Positions 27,230-35,771 are shown, counted from the stretch's first letter. The stretch: DNA of 64,000 nt from Mycobacterium sp. 852014-52450_SCH5900713 (GCF_001667075.1 NZ_LZIL01000051.1:62001-126000), one strand, 5' to 3'. Program-made: numbers and translations. The notes: generated from the letters alone by a model not told the origin.

Positions 27230-27804
27230 TGGTAGTGGATTTTGGCCGGCCCCGTGACCCACGCATCGACGGCGCGGTGCTCAGCGCGACGGTCGAGCTG
27301 CTCGCCGAAACCGGTTATGCCGGGCTTTTGGTCTCCGCGATCGCCGAACGCGCCGGCACCAGCAAGCCCGCGATCTACCGGCGCTGGCCGAGCAAGGCGC
27401 ACCTGGTCCATGAGGCGGTGTTCCCCATCGGTGTCGCGACCGAGCTACCCGACACCGGCTCACTGCCCGAGGATCTACGCGAAATGGTCTGTCGCTCAAT
27501 GGCTTTCCTGACGACGCCGGCCGCCAGGGCGGCCTTGCCGGGTTTGGTGGGCGAGATGACCGCGGACCCGACCCTGCACTCGGCGCTGCTGGAGCGATTC
27601 GCCGGCGTCATCGGCGGCGGCCTGACCGAGTTGCTGGAGCGGGCCGCGGGCCGCGGCGAGGTCCGGCCCGAGGTGACCGCCACCGAACTCACCGATGCCA
27701 TCGCCGGCATCACCCTGATGGGCCTGCTCACCCGTGTCGGTGAGCTCGATGAGGCCTGGGTCGATCGCACAACCACGTTGCTCCTGAAGGGAATCCGCGC
27801 ATGA
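27229..27804 (+). CDS. TetR family regulator of the sulfotransferase/DUF1214 locus
   Basis: This 191-residue TetR protein has an N-terminal DNA-binding domain (LLAETGYAGLLVSAIAERAGTSKPAIYRRWPSKAHLV, residues ~20-56) and a TetR_C-like domain. No ribosome site precedes the ATG and a -10-like TATGTT ends 14 bp upstream, so the mRNA may be leaderless. It overlaps the following DUF1214 gene by 4 bp (ATGA) and diverges from the sulfotransferase gene. It probably controls both. Confidence 0.88.
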   Translation: MVVDFGRPRDPRIDGAVLSATVELLAETGYAGLLVSAIAERAGTSKPAIYRRWPSKAHLVHEAVFPIGVATELPDTGSLPEDLREMVCRSMAFLTTPAARAALPGLVGEMTADPTLHSALLERFAGVIGGGLTELLERAAGRGEVRPEVTATELTDAIAGITLMGLLTRVGELDEAWVDRTTTLLLKGIRA

Positions 27805-28913
27805 CGCACGAAACGACGGCCGCGTGGCAGGAATTGCTCGCCACCCTGGGCACCCTGGACCGCTCCTTCCTGGGGGGAGACCGGGCGGTGACCGACGACC
27901 GCCACATCGCCGACGGCTATCGCATGCTCGCCAGCACACTCGGCGTGGCATTCGACGCCTACCTCTTCCCCGAGCCCGGCCGACCCCAGTTCGTCGCGGT
28001 GAACACGCCGTTCCGCCGCGACCGCCGCTGGGGTGGCGACAACACCGACGCCTACTACTTCATGTGTCCGGTCGACCCGAAGCGCCGCTACCGCATCAGC
28101 GGCAATCGCGGTGACAGCGTGTACTTTTCGGTGACCGCCTACAACGAGCCGTCACCGGGCGCGTGGTCCGACCGGGTGGTCGCGATCGTCCGCGACAGCG
28201 ATCTCGACGTGGCCGCCAACGGCGACTTCGCCTTCGAACTCGGCCCCACCCCCGACGCCGCCGTGCTGATGACCCGCGACTACCAGGCCGACCCGCTGAC
28301 CGGCCACCCCGTCACCTGGCGGATCGAGGCGCTCGACGATCCGGAGCCGATTCGGCACGGCGACGCCGAGGCTGCCGCGAGCCTGCAGGCGGTCGCAACC
28401 TGGTTGCGCACCATGTTCGCGATCGTGCCGCTGACGGTAGGGACACGTGCCGACGACGACCATGCCCTGGGGCACGAAACCGCGCACACGGCAAATCAAT
28501 TCGCCGATCCCTATCAGGTTCCCGACGCAAACTTCGGCTGGTCGGCCCGCGACGCCTGCTACTCATATGGCAGCTTTGTGCTCGCTGACGACGAAGCGCT
28601 GGTGATCACGCACCGACCGCCCGCGTGCAGGTTCTGGAACCTGGTGGTGTGGAACCAATTCATGGCCACCTTCGGCGCCGCCGAGGGCCCGGACGCCCGC
28701 TGTTCGATCAACGGCCACAGCGCCGCTCTCAACAGCGACCGCTCGGTGACGATCGTCTTGTCCGGCGATAGAACCGGCCACCCGAATTCGCTGACCACGC
28801 TGGGCTATCCCCGCGGTAACCTCGCCTTCCGGTGGTTTCTCGCCGACGGGGTGCCGGAGCGGCCGGAGGTGGAACTGGTGAAGGTGGCACAGGCGCCGAC
28901 GGAGACCAGCTAG
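27801..28913 (+). CDS. DUF1214 domain-containing protein
   Basis: This 370-residue protein of the DUF1214 group has the conserved C-terminal DUF1214 part (LTTLGYPRGNLAFRWFLADG). Upstream lie an aromatic-rich region (NTDAYYFMCPVDPKRRYRI, then DSVYFSVTAYN) and CRFWNLVVWNQFM. No signal peptide is visible. The molecular function is not known. Translational coupling to the TetR gene, and its closeness to the sulfotransferase, suggest a small regulated lipid-modification locus. Confidence 0.85.
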   Translation: MTHETTAAWQELLATLGTLDRSFLGGDRAVTDDRHIADGYRMLASTLGVAFDAYLFPEPGRPQFVAVNTPFRRDRRWGGDNTDAYYFMCPVDPKRRYRISGNRGDSVYFSVTAYNEPSPGAWSDRVVAIVRDSDLDVAANGDFAFELGPTPDAAVLMTRDYQADPLTGHPVTWRIEALDDPEPIRHGDAEAAASLQAVATWLRTMFAIVPLTVGTRADDDHALGHETAHTANQFADPYQVPDANFGWSARDACYSYGSFVLADDEALVITHRPPACRFWNLVVWNQFMATFGAAEGPDARCSINGHSAALNSDRSVTIVLSGDRTGHPNSLTTLGYPRGNLAFRWFLADGVPERPEVELVKVAQAPTETS

Positions 28914-28924
28914 CCCGCCGGCAC

Positions 28925-29965
28925 TCAGATTTCGCGAACCAACTCGATGGCGCGCCCGAGCGTGCGAAGCTTCGCCTCCAGTGTGTCGCCGGCCGGGTAC
29001 AGCCGCACGGTGTTCACGCCGGTGTCGCGCCACACCGCAAGCCGCGCGCGGACCATCTCCTCGGTGCCGATCAGCGTGGTGGCCAACACCATGTCGTCGG
29101 TCACCAACGCGGCCGCGCCGTCGCGGTCGCCCCGCTGCCAGCGCTCGCGCACCTCGGCGGCGATGCCGGCCCAGCCTTGCCGGCTGTAGGCCTGGTTGTA
29201 GTAGTTCGTGCTCGATGTCCCCATCCCGCCCAGGCTGAACGCAAGCTCCTTCTTGCGGCCGGCGACCATGGCGTGCAGCTCATCCTCGTCCGCGGCGAAC
29301 GCAACCTCGGCGCCCTGGCAGATGTCGACCTCGGCGCGCGAGCGGCCGGCGGCGGCCAGGCCCTCGTCGAGATGCGAGAAGTAGGCGGCGCCGGCGCCCT
29401 CCGGGACGAAGCTGGTGCCCAGCCACCCGTCGGCGACCCGCCCCGTCAACCGCAGCATGGCCGGAGACAGCGCGGCCAGGTAGATCGGAATGGGATGCTC
29501 GGGCCGGGTCGACAACCGCATCGGCACCCCTTCGCCGCCGGGGAGCGGGATCTGAAACTGCTTGCCCGAGTACGAGAGTTTGTCCCCGGTGAACACCTTC
29601 CGCACGATGTCGACGGTTTCGGAGATGCGGGCCAGCGGCGCGCTGAACGAGACGCCGTGCAAGCCCTCGATCACCTGGGGACCGGACGCGCCCAGCCCGA
29701 GCAGAAAACGCCCACCCGACAGGTTGGATAGCGTGATGGCGGTCTGCGCGACCATGACGGGCGATCGAACGCCGACCTGCAGGATGCCCGAGCCCAGCAG
29801 GATCCGTTCGGTCCGCGCCGCGAGGTAGCCCAGGGCCGAGGGCGCGTCGGAGCCCCAGGCCTCGGCCACCCAGCACACATCGAGGCCCAGCTTCTCCGCC
29901 TCGACGACGAAGGCCGCGGTGTCCCGGCCGGCACTCGAAAACTCGACCGTGGTGGCGGTGCGCAT
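28925..29965 (-). CDS. LLM class F420-dependent oxidoreductase
   Basis: This 346-residue protein of the luciferase-like monooxygenase fold in the mycobacterial F420 group starts MRTATTVEFSSAGR. It has the LGLDVCWVAEAWGSDAP, ILLGSGILQVGVRSPV and LSGGRFLLGLGASGPQVIEGLHG blocks typical of F420-binding members. Such enzymes reduce or oxidise diverse substrates with coenzyme F420. It shares an ATGA junction with the SRPBCC gene upstream of it and is the last gene on the minus strand behind the desaturase operon. Confidence 0.9.
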   Translation of the reverse strand: MRTATTVEFSSAGRDTAAFVVEAEKLGLDVCWVAEAWGSDAPSALGYLAARTERILLGSGILQVGVRSPVMVAQTAITLSNLSGGRFLLGLGASGPQVIEGLHGVSFSAPLARISETVDIVRKVFTGDKLSYSGKQFQIPLPGGEGVPMRLSTRPEHPIPIYLAALSPAMLRLTGRVADGWLGTSFVPEGAGAAYFSHLDEGLAAAGRSRAEVDICQGAEVAFAADEDELHAMVAGRKKELAFSLGGMGTSSTNYYNQAYSRQGWAGIAAEVRERWQRGDRDGAAALVTDDMVLATTLIGTEEMVRARLAVWRDTGVNTVRLYPAGDTLEAKLRTLGRAIELVREI

Positions 29966-30489
29966 CAGCGCACCCCGTGCTCGGCCAGTCTCTTGATCGC
30001 CGCGAGCGTCTTGCCGATCGCGGCCTCGAACTCGCGCATCCGCACGAACACGATCTTCTGTTCCTTGTCGGGCATCGATTCGATGGCGACCGACAGCCCC
30101 GAACGTCCCGGACCCATCTGCATCCAGTAGCTCAGCGCCGTGCCGCCATCGCGGGAGTTCAGCCGGAACCGCCACATCGCCGCGGGGTTGTCGGGTTCCC
30201 CGACGGCCCAGGCGAATTCGCGTGGCTCGTCACACGCGACGATTTGCGAAGTGGTGGTCCATTTCCCGAACGCGTCGTGCTCGTTGTGCCCGATGAAGCG
30301 GGCGCCCACGCGCGGGCCGTCGGCACCCTCGGCCCACTCCACGGCCTGCAGCTCGTTGCTGAGCGTCGGCATCAGCTTGATGTCGGAGACCAGGCTCCAC
30401 ACCCGGGCCGGCTCCGCATCGATCCATGTCGATGCCTCCACCGTCGGTTTGTCCGCATACCGCGCGCCGGTCCATTCCACGCAGCCCAT
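29965..30489 (-). CDS. SRPBCC (START-like) domain protein
   Basis: This 174-residue protein has the SRPBCC/polyketide cyclase-like hydrophobic ligand fold. It has an N-terminal strand (KPTVEASTWIDAEPARVWSLV), a central IGHNEHDAFGKWTTTSQIV segment, PREFAWAVG, and a long C-terminal helix (FVRMREFEAAIGKTLAAIKRL). Members bind lipids or hydrophobic small molecules. It overlaps the LLM oxidoreductase gene by 4 bp and lies 52 bp downstream of the desaturase gene, so it may carry or modify a lipid substrate for these enzymes. No catalytic residues can be assigned. Confidence 0.85.
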   Translation of the reverse strand: MGCVEWTGARYADKPTVEASTWIDAEPARVWSLVSDIKLMPTLSNELQAVEWAEGADGPRVGARFIGHNEHDAFGKWTTTSQIVACDEPREFAWAVGEPDNPAAMWRFRLNSRDGGTALSYWMQMGPGRSGLSVAIESMPDKEQKIVFVRMREFEAAIGKTLAAIKRLAEHGVR

Positions 30490-30541
30490 TGTGCCCCCGC
30501 ACGTGAATGCCCGGCTCAGGTGCGGGGGCCGTGGGCGGCTG

Positions 30542-31648
30542 TCAGGCGGCCGTGGGCACCGGATCGGCCGACCGGTCGGAGCTTGACTTGCGCAGGACCG
30601 AGTCCGGGAAGGTGAGCCGGACGATCTTGCGGACGACGGTGCCGAACTGCCGCAGCAGCGGGCCGCGGTTGTAGGGGATGCCGTAGCGCTCGCAGATCGC
30701 TTGCACCTCGGGTGCGATCTCGGCGTAGCGCCGGGCCGGCATGTCCGGGAACAGGTGGTGCTCGATCTGGTGGGACAGGTTGCCGGACAGCAGATGAAAG
30801 AGCTTGCCACCGGTGAGGTTTGCCGAACCGAGGACCTGGCGGAAGTACCACTGGCCGCGCGACTCGTCTTTGGTCTCCTCGACGGTGAATTCCTGGGTGC
30901 CGTCCGGGAAGTGGCCGCAGAAGATGATCATGTAGGACCAGACGTTGCGCATCAGGTTGGCCGAGAGGTTGCCCGTGAAGACGAACGGCGCGAAGGGACC
31001 GGCCAGCAACGGAAAGGCCACGTAGTCCTTGAGCGTTTGCCGACGGGTCTTCTTCCAGATCGCGCGCAGCACGTCTCGTTTGTCGGCCAACTCGATTTCG
31101 CCGGAGCGGATTCGCTCGGTTTCCAGTTCGTGCAGTGCGACGCCGTACTGGAACAACACCATCAGCAAGAAGGCGTAGAGCGGGTTGCCCAGGAAGTACG
31201 GCTGCCAGCGCTGGTCTTCGCTCATCCGCAGGATGCCGTAACCGATGTCGCGGTCCATCCCCACGATGTTGGTGTGGGTGTGGTGCATGTAGTTGTGCGA
31301 ATGGCGCCACTGATCGGCCGGGCACGCGGTGTCCCACTCGAAGGACCGGCCGGAGATGTTCGGGTCACGCATCCAGTCGTATTGGCCGTGCATGATGTTG
31401 TGGCCGATCTCCATGTTGTCCAGGATTTTCGACAACCCCAGCATCGTGGTTCCCAGCAGCCAGGCGGGCGGCAGGAACAACAGCGCGCGGCCGCCGACTT
31501 CCAGCGCCCGCTGGGCCTTGATGACGCGGCGGATGTAGTCGGCGTCCTCAGCGCCGAGGCTGGCCATCACGCGTTCCCTGATGGCGTCCAGTTCGCGGCC
31601 GAATGCGTCGGCCTGTTCGGGGGTCAGGTTGATCTTGTTCTGTGTCAT
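30542..31648 (-). CDS. Membrane fatty acid desaturase (DesA3-like)
   Basis: This 368-residue integral-membrane di-iron desaturase has the three histidine boxes HNIMHG (about residue 92), HSHNYMHH (about 126) and HQIEHH (about 306), and hydrophobic segments between them. It resembles M. tuberculosis DesA3 (Rv3229c), which makes oleoyl-CoA from stearoyl-CoA with the reductase Rv3230c. The paired reductase gene is 25 bp upstream here, in the same arrangement. It is probably induced or repressed by the FabR/DesT-like protein encoded at 32847. A second copy may exist elsewhere, as this is not the Rv3229c locus. Confidence 0.92.
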   Translation of the reverse strand: MTQNKINLTPEQADAFGRELDAIRERVMASLGAEDADYIRRVIKAQRALEVGGRALLFLPPAWLLGTTMLGLSKILDNMEIGHNIMHGQYDWMRDPNISGRSFEWDTACPADQWRHSHNYMHHTHTNIVGMDRDIGYGILRMSEDQRWQPYFLGNPLYAFLLMVLFQYGVALHELETERIRSGEIELADKRDVLRAIWKKTRRQTLKDYVAFPLLAGPFAPFVFTGNLSANLMRNVWSYMIIFCGHFPDGTQEFTVEETKDESRGQWYFRQVLGSANLTGGKLFHLLSGNLSHQIEHHLFPDMPARRYAEIAPEVQAICERYGIPYNRGPLLRQFGTVVRKIVRLTFPDSVLRKSSSDRSADPVPTAA

Positions 31649-31673
31649 GGCTTTTCCTCCAGGGTTGGTTGGG

Positions 31674-32777
31674 CTAAAGCGACAGGTCCACATCGCCGAC
31701 CGGGACGGACACACAGATCTGCACGTCCTCGTCGGGGCCGGTCGAGACCGCGCCGGTGATCAGGTTGCGCACCGTGCCGGCGGTCTTCCGCCGCGTGCAG
31801 GTGTGGCAGATGCCCATCCGGCAGCCGTTTTCGGGTGACAGGCCGGCCGATTCCGCCTGTTCTAGCAGCGAACGTCCGTCGTCAACGACATCGACTCCGC
31901 TGTCGGAGAACGTAACCCGCCCCCCCGAGGGATTGGCCGGCGCCTCGAAGGAGGGTGGCACGAAGCTCTCCGTGTAGACGTTGTCGCAGTGCTTTCGGAC
32001 GGCGTCGACCAAAGGCGTTGGCCCGCAGACGAACACAGCATCGGGTGACGGCATCGCGGCGGCCAGATGCGCGGCGTCGAATCGGCCGGTGAGGTCGCCG
32101 CCCTCGGCTCGGGTGTAGCCGTGCAGCACCCGGACGCCGGGCAGCGTCGCGAGTTCGTCGCGGTAGCACGCATCGCCCGCGTTTCGTGCGTAATGGATGA
32201 ACGCGATCTCGCCGGGGTGCCCCTCGGCGACCAGGGTGCGCACCATGGCCATCACCGGGGTGATGCCGCTTCCGCCGGAAACGAACAAGATCCGGCGGGG
32301 TCCTTTCGGCCCCGGCTGCGGCAACACGAAGTCGCCACCGACGCCGGCCAGACCGAACACCATGCCGGGCCGGGCGTGTTCGTACAGGTAGTTCGAGACC
32401 AGCCCGCCGTCGTGCTGTCCGATCGTCAGCTCGAGGTGGGCGGCCCCCTCGGCATTGGCCGGGGAATAGCAGCGGGTGTGCCGGCGGCCGTCGATTTCGA
32501 CGGTGAGGTTGACGTACTGGCCGGCTTTGACGGTATGGGCGGATGCGAAGCTGTCGTTGGGAGCGAGGGTGAGGGTGACGCTGCGCGCGGCGCTGCGGCG
32601 CACTTCGATCACCTTGGCGCGGGCCTCCCCCAGCGTCCAGGTCGGCGCCACCAGCTCGGTGTACCGGTCGACGCCGTGCGGGCCGGTGAGGAGATCGAGA
32701 AGGTCTGAACCCAAGACTCGCTTCCGAAAAGTCCGAGCGAAAGTTCGACCCGAAGTCTGAGCGGTTTGAGTGAACAT
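31674..32777 (-). CDS. Ferredoxin reductase (FAD, NAD(P), 2Fe-2S) partner of the desaturase
   Basis: This 367-residue electron-transfer protein has an FAD-binding domain (RRHTRCYSPANAEG), an NAD(P)-binding domain (ILFVSGGSGITPVMAMVRTL) and a C-terminal plant-type 2Fe-2S domain (NGCRMGICHTCTRRK and a final C in VQICVS). This is the organisation of Rv3230c, the redox partner of DesA3. ATG 32777 (MFTQTAQTSGR) was chosen; it lies within the candidate operator, so the transcript is probably short-leadered. It is the first gene of the operon reductase-desaturase-SRPBCC-LLM. Confidence 0.92.
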   Translation of the reverse strand: MFTQTAQTSGRTFARTFRKRVLGSDLLDLLTGPHGVDRYTELVAPTWTLGEARAKVIEVRRSAARSVTLTLAPNDSFASAHTVKAGQYVNLTVEIDGRRHTRCYSPANAEGAAHLELTIGQHDGGLVSNYLYEHARPGMVFGLAGVGGDFVLPQPGPKGPRRILFVSGGSGITPVMAMVRTLVAEGHPGEIAFIHYARNAGDACYRDELATLPGVRVLHGYTRAEGGDLTGRFDAAHLAAAMPSPDAVFVCGPTPLVDAVRKHCDNVYTESFVPPSFEAPANPSGGRVTFSDSGVDVVDDGRSLLEQAESAGLSPENGCRMGICHTCTRRKTAGTVRNLITGAVSTGPDEDVQICVSVPVGDVDLSL

Positions 32778-32785
32778 ATGTACAC
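32770..32785. promoter_or_regulatory. DesT/FabR-type operator candidate at the desaturase operon start
   Basis: GTGAAC-ATAT-GTACAC is an inverted repeat with one mismatch and covers the reductase start codon. The arm GTGAAC and the 4-bp centre resemble the P. aeruginosa DesT operator (GTGAAC-N4-GTTNAC as I recall it). A related palindrome lies at 32838. Regulation by the adjacent FabR/DesT-like protein is inferred. Confidence 0.55.
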
Positions 32786-32837
32786 CGTGGGACCATACCC
32801 CCCGGTCAGTCAAGGGTTTCCGCAGGTCTGTGGTAGG

Positions 32838-32852
32838 GTTCACATAGTGAAC
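32838..32852. promoter_or_regulatory. Perfect palindrome GTTCAC-ATA-GTGAAC at the FabR/DesT-like gene start
   Basis: This 15-bp perfect inverted repeat overlaps the GTG start codon of the regulator. It uses the same GTGAAC half-site as the element at 32770 but in the opposite relative orientation. A TAGGGT element at 32834-32839 could be the -10 of a leaderless transcript. The location fits negative autoregulation. Confidence 0.5.
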
Positions 32853-33521
32853 AGCCGTACTCCTAGCTCACGGGTGCGCGGTTCTGGTCGCGAGCGCTCG
32901 CGCGAAAGTCGGTCGCGTGAGGAGCGCAAGGAGGCGACCCGTCGCGCAATCATCGCCGCGGCACTCAAGCTGCTGCAGGACCGCAGCTTTTCCAGTCTCA
33001 GCCTGCGTGAGGTGACCCGTGAGGTCGGGATCGTGCCGGCCGCGTTCTATCGCCACTTCGAGTCGATGGAGGCCCTTGGGCTGGTTCTGATCGACGAGTC
33101 ATTCCGAAGCCTGCGCGACACCCTGCGTGACGCGCGTGCCGGCAAGCTCGACCCGAACCGGGTGATCGAATCATCAGTCGAAATTCTGGTCGCCAGTGTC
33201 GCGCAGCGGCGGGAACACTGGCGATTCATTGCTCGCGAACGCAACAGCGGGCTCAGCGTGCTGCGCTACGCCATCCGCACCGAGATCCGGTTGATCACGT
33301 CCGAGTTGGCCACCGACCTGGCGCGCTTTCCACGGCTGCACGAGTGGACCACCGAAGATCTCAACGTGCTCGCGACCCTGTTCGTCAACGCGATGATCGT
33401 GATCGCGGAGGCGATCGAGGATTCGCAGAGCGCCGAAACGCTGGAAGACATTCGGCGGCTCGCCGTCAAGCAGTTGCGGATGATCGCCATCGGCATCGCC
33501 GGCTGGAAGAGCAAGCCTTAG
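32847..33521 (+). CDS. TetR-family unsaturated fatty acid regulator, FabR/DesT-like
   Basis: This 224-residue regulator has a basic N-terminal tail (about 30 residues rich in R and S). It carries the FabR/DesT DNA-binding domain, with SLSLREVTREVGIVPAAFYRHF matching the FabR pattern almost residue by residue, and LGLVLIDES following it. The rest aligns with FabR through RERNSGLSVLRYAI and ends in KQLRMIAIGIAGW. FabR and DesT sense the saturated to unsaturated acyl-CoA ratio. GTG 32847 was chosen because ATGs further upstream lie beyond the -10. It is divergent from the desaturase operon. Confidence 0.88.
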   Translation: MNSRTPSSRVRGSGRERSRESRSREERKEATRRAIIAAALKLLQDRSFSSLSLREVTREVGIVPAAFYRHFESMEALGLVLIDESFRSLRDTLRDARAGKLDPNRVIESSVEILVASVAQRREHWRFIARERNSGLSVLRYAIRTEIRLITSELATDLARFPRLHEWTTEDLNVLATLFVNAMIVIAEAIEDSQSAETLEDIRRLAVKQLRMIAIGIAGWKSKP

Positions 33522-33561
33522 TCGCGCCGCACCTGGAGTGAACAGTCGAACACTGGCTACC

Positions 33562-33966
33562 TCAGTCCGTCGTCTGAGTGAAATCCGGCGCCCTGTTCTC
33601 ATCGACGACCTCATACAGCGACTGGCCGTCTTCGGGCGCTCCATCGATCTGGCCCCGATGGGCGCGTCCGGGAGGACCGTCGGCGAGCGCGTCCACACCC
33701 TCCCCGGGCAAGTCGGGCGAGATGTCCGGTTCCTCCTCCGCGAGCCGGGCATCCAGCGATTCGCCCTCACGCTCTTCTCGCGCGGTCATGCCAAACCGGT
33801 TCGCTTCGCTCCAGCCCTCGGGCGGGTCGACGACGACGTCGCCGTCGTCGTTGTGCAACTCGTCGGAGTCGGTACCTTCGCTCGCGTTCAACGTGTCACC
33901 GGGACCGCCCTCCTCGGGGAAGTCCGCAGGATCCACCAGCTCGTCGGCTTGGGGGTTTTCGCTCAT
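33562..33966 (-). CDS. DUF5709 acidic hypothetical protein
   Basis: This 134-residue protein is strongly acidic and probably largely disordered. It carries the DUF5709 features DELVDPADFPEEGGPGDTLNASEGTDSDELH, PPEGWSEANRFGMTAREE, ESLDARLAEEEPD and a terminal RAPDFTQTTD. Actinobacterial members are often stress-responsive, but the function is unknown. No Shine-Dalgarno sequence precedes the ATG. A SigF-like promoter may lie just upstream. Confidence 0.85.
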   Translation of the reverse strand: MSENPQADELVDPADFPEEGGPGDTLNASEGTDSDELHNDDGDVVVDPPEGWSEANRFGMTAREEREGESLDARLAEEEPDISPDLPGEGVDALADGPPGRAHRGQIDGAPEDGQSLYEVVDENRAPDFTQTTD

Positions 33967-33976
33967 GCGGGAACGG

Positions 33977-34002
33977 TTGCCCGCGGGATCGGGGGGCTAA
34001 AC
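33977..34002 (-). promoter_or_regulatory. Possible SigF-type promoter of the DUF5709 gene
   Basis: On the minus strand GTTT (34002-33999), a 16-bp spacer and GGGCAA (33982-33977) resemble GGTTT-N15-18-GGGTA with a change in the -10. The short distance to the ATG (10 bp) would give an almost leaderless mRNA, consistent with the missing ribosome site. Confidence 0.35.
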
Positions 34003-34013
34003 GCAACCCGCCC

Positions 34014-34619
34014 CTAGCGCGGCGACCGCCACATCGCCCACATGGTGGGACCGCCATCGGGGACGACGATCTCGCGGGTCACCGTGAAGCCGAAACGTTC
34101 GTAGTACGGCACGTTTTCGGGCTTGCTCGACTCGAGGTAGGCCGGACAGTATTCGGCGTCGCACCGATCCAGCCGCGACCGCATCAACGCCTGCCCGAAG
34201 CCCTGCCCGCGGACCGAGGGGTCGCTCCCGATCACGGCGAGATACCAGTGCGGCTCTTCGGGATGCATGCGCTTCATGAGCTCCTGCAGGCCGCGCGCCC
34301 TCGCGGTACGAAGGCCGAACACCCGCAGAAACGTCGGAATCATCGCCAGTTCGCCCCGCCGGGTCTCGCGCCACTGATTCGGCGGATCCCACAGCGCCGC
34401 CGCGCCGATGTCCGGGCCGGCGCAAGCCACCTCGACGCCGCCGCAGCCCAGATGGTGGTGGCGGGTCATCGTTGCGAACAACCGGTGCAGGTTGGCGGCC
34501 CGGTCCTTCGGGTCGGGCAGCAGCCAGGTCGTCACCGGGTCGTCGTAGAAGGCCCGGCCCAGGGTGCGCGACAGCTCGCGGACATCGGCCTTGCGCGCCG
34601 GGCGTGGCTGGGGAGTCAC
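34014..34619 (-). CDS. GNAT family acetyltransferase (Rv0133-like)
   Basis: This 201-residue protein has the same length as Rv0133. The acetyl-CoA-binding motif A is IGSDPSVRGQGFGQALM near residue 140; the following AYLESSKPENVPYYERFGFTV is typical of GNAT proteins. Start GTG 34619 (VTPQPRPARKADVREL) matches the family length; the frame continues upstream without homology. The acceptor substrate is unknown. It is divergent from fgd2 across 66 bp. Confidence 0.9.
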   Translation of the reverse strand: MTPQPRPARKADVRELSRTLGRAFYDDPVTTWLLPDPKDRAANLHRLFATMTRHHHLGCGGVEVACAGPDIGAAALWDPPNQWRETRRGELAMIPTFLRVFGLRTARARGLQELMKRMHPEEPHWYLAVIGSDPSVRGQGFGQALMRSRLDRCDAEYCPAYLESSKPENVPYYERFGFTVTREIVVPDGGPTMWAMWRSPR

Positions 34620-34685
34620 CCGAGTCAGGCTAGCGGGTGAGCCACATCCGGGTGTCATGACCGGAGCAGCGGGTACGTTAGGGCG

Positions 34686-35771
34686 GTGACCGGCGTTTCG
34701 CGTCGCGCATTCGGGCGGATGGCCGCCGCAGCGGGCATGCTCGGCACAGCCAGCTGCGGGCGCCCGGGTAACGACCACGCCGCACCCGCCGCCCCGCCAC
34801 CGCCCGCGGTCAAGCGGGTGGGCGTGGTGCTCTCGCACGAACAGTTCCGCACCGACCAGCTGGTGGCACAAGCGCAGGCGGCCGAACAGGCCGGCTTTCA
34901 GTATGTCTGGGCCAGCGACCACATTCAGCCGTGGCAGGACAACGAAGGCCATTCGATGTTCCCGTGGCTGACGCTGGCGCTGGTGGGCAACGTCACCAGC
35001 CGCATCGCGTTCGGCACCGGAGTCACCTGCCCCACATACCGTTATCACCCGGCAGTGGTGGCACAGGCGTTCGCCTCGCTGGCGATCCTCAGCCCCGGCC
35101 GGGTGTTCCTGGGTGTCGGTACCGGGGAACGGCTCAACGAACAGGCGACCACAACCGCGTTCGGCAAATATGCCGAACGCCACGACCGTTTGGTCGAGGC
35201 AATCAGCCTGATCCGCCAGTTGTGGAGCGGATCGCGAACCTCGTTCGCCGGCCGGTACTTTCAGACCAACGCGCTGAAGCTATACGACACACCGTCCACA
35301 CCGCCCCCGATCTTCGTGGCGGCCAGCGGACCCAAGAGCGCAACTGTGGCCGGTCAATACGGAGACGGCTGGATCGGTCAGGCCCGGGATGTCACGAACC
35401 CCGCACTCGTGGCCGCATTCAGCGCCGGTGCGGAGGCCTCCGGCCGCGACCCGGGCAGCCTGGGCAAGCGCGCGGAGCTGTTCGCTGTCGTCGGCGATAA
35501 CACCGAGGCGACGACGGCCGCCGGCCTATGGCGCTTCACCGCCGGCGCCGTCGACCAGCCGAATCCAGTCGAAATACAGCGTGCCGCGGCGGTCAATCCC
35601 ATCGACAAGGTGCTGGCCAATTGGACCGTCGGCACCGACCCCGCCCCCCACATCAAGGCGGTGCAAGCGGTCCTGGACGCCGGCGCCGTGCCGTTTCTGC
35701 ATTTCCCCCAAAGCAATCCGCTGACGGCCATCGACTTCTACCGCACCAACGTCTTGCCCCAGTTGCACTAG
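34686..35771 (+). CDS. fgd2: F420-dependent hydroxymycolic acid dehydrogenase, Fgd2
   Basis: This 361-residue LLM-fold protein is homologous to Rv0132c, reported to oxidise hydroxymycolic to ketomycolic acids with coenzyme F420. It begins with a twin-arginine signal (VSRRAFGRMAAAAGMLG) followed by TASCG, a possible lipobox cysteine at about residue 24, so it should be exported by Tat and perhaps lipidated. F420-binding blocks are YVWASDHIQPW, RIAFGTGVTCPTYRYHP and GRVFLGVGTGERLNE. The GTG start fits the signal peptide. Export in a folded state agrees with a bound cofactor and a cell-envelope substrate. Confidence 0.92.
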   Translation: MTGVSRRAFGRMAAAAGMLGTASCGRPGNDHAAPAAPPPPAVKRVGVVLSHEQFRTDQLVAQAQAAEQAGFQYVWASDHIQPWQDNEGHSMFPWLTLALVGNVTSRIAFGTGVTCPTYRYHPAVVAQAFASLAILSPGRVFLGVGTGERLNEQATTTAFGKYAERHDRLVEAISLIRQLWSGSRTSFAGRYFQTNALKLYDTPSTPPPIFVAASGPKSATVAGQYGDGWIGQARDVTNPALVAAFSAGAEASGRDPGSLGKRAELFAVVGDNTEATTAAGLWRFTAGAVDQPNPVEIQRAAAVNPIDKVLANWTVGTDPAPHIKAVQAVLDAGAVPFLHFPQSNPLTAIDFYRTNVLPQLH

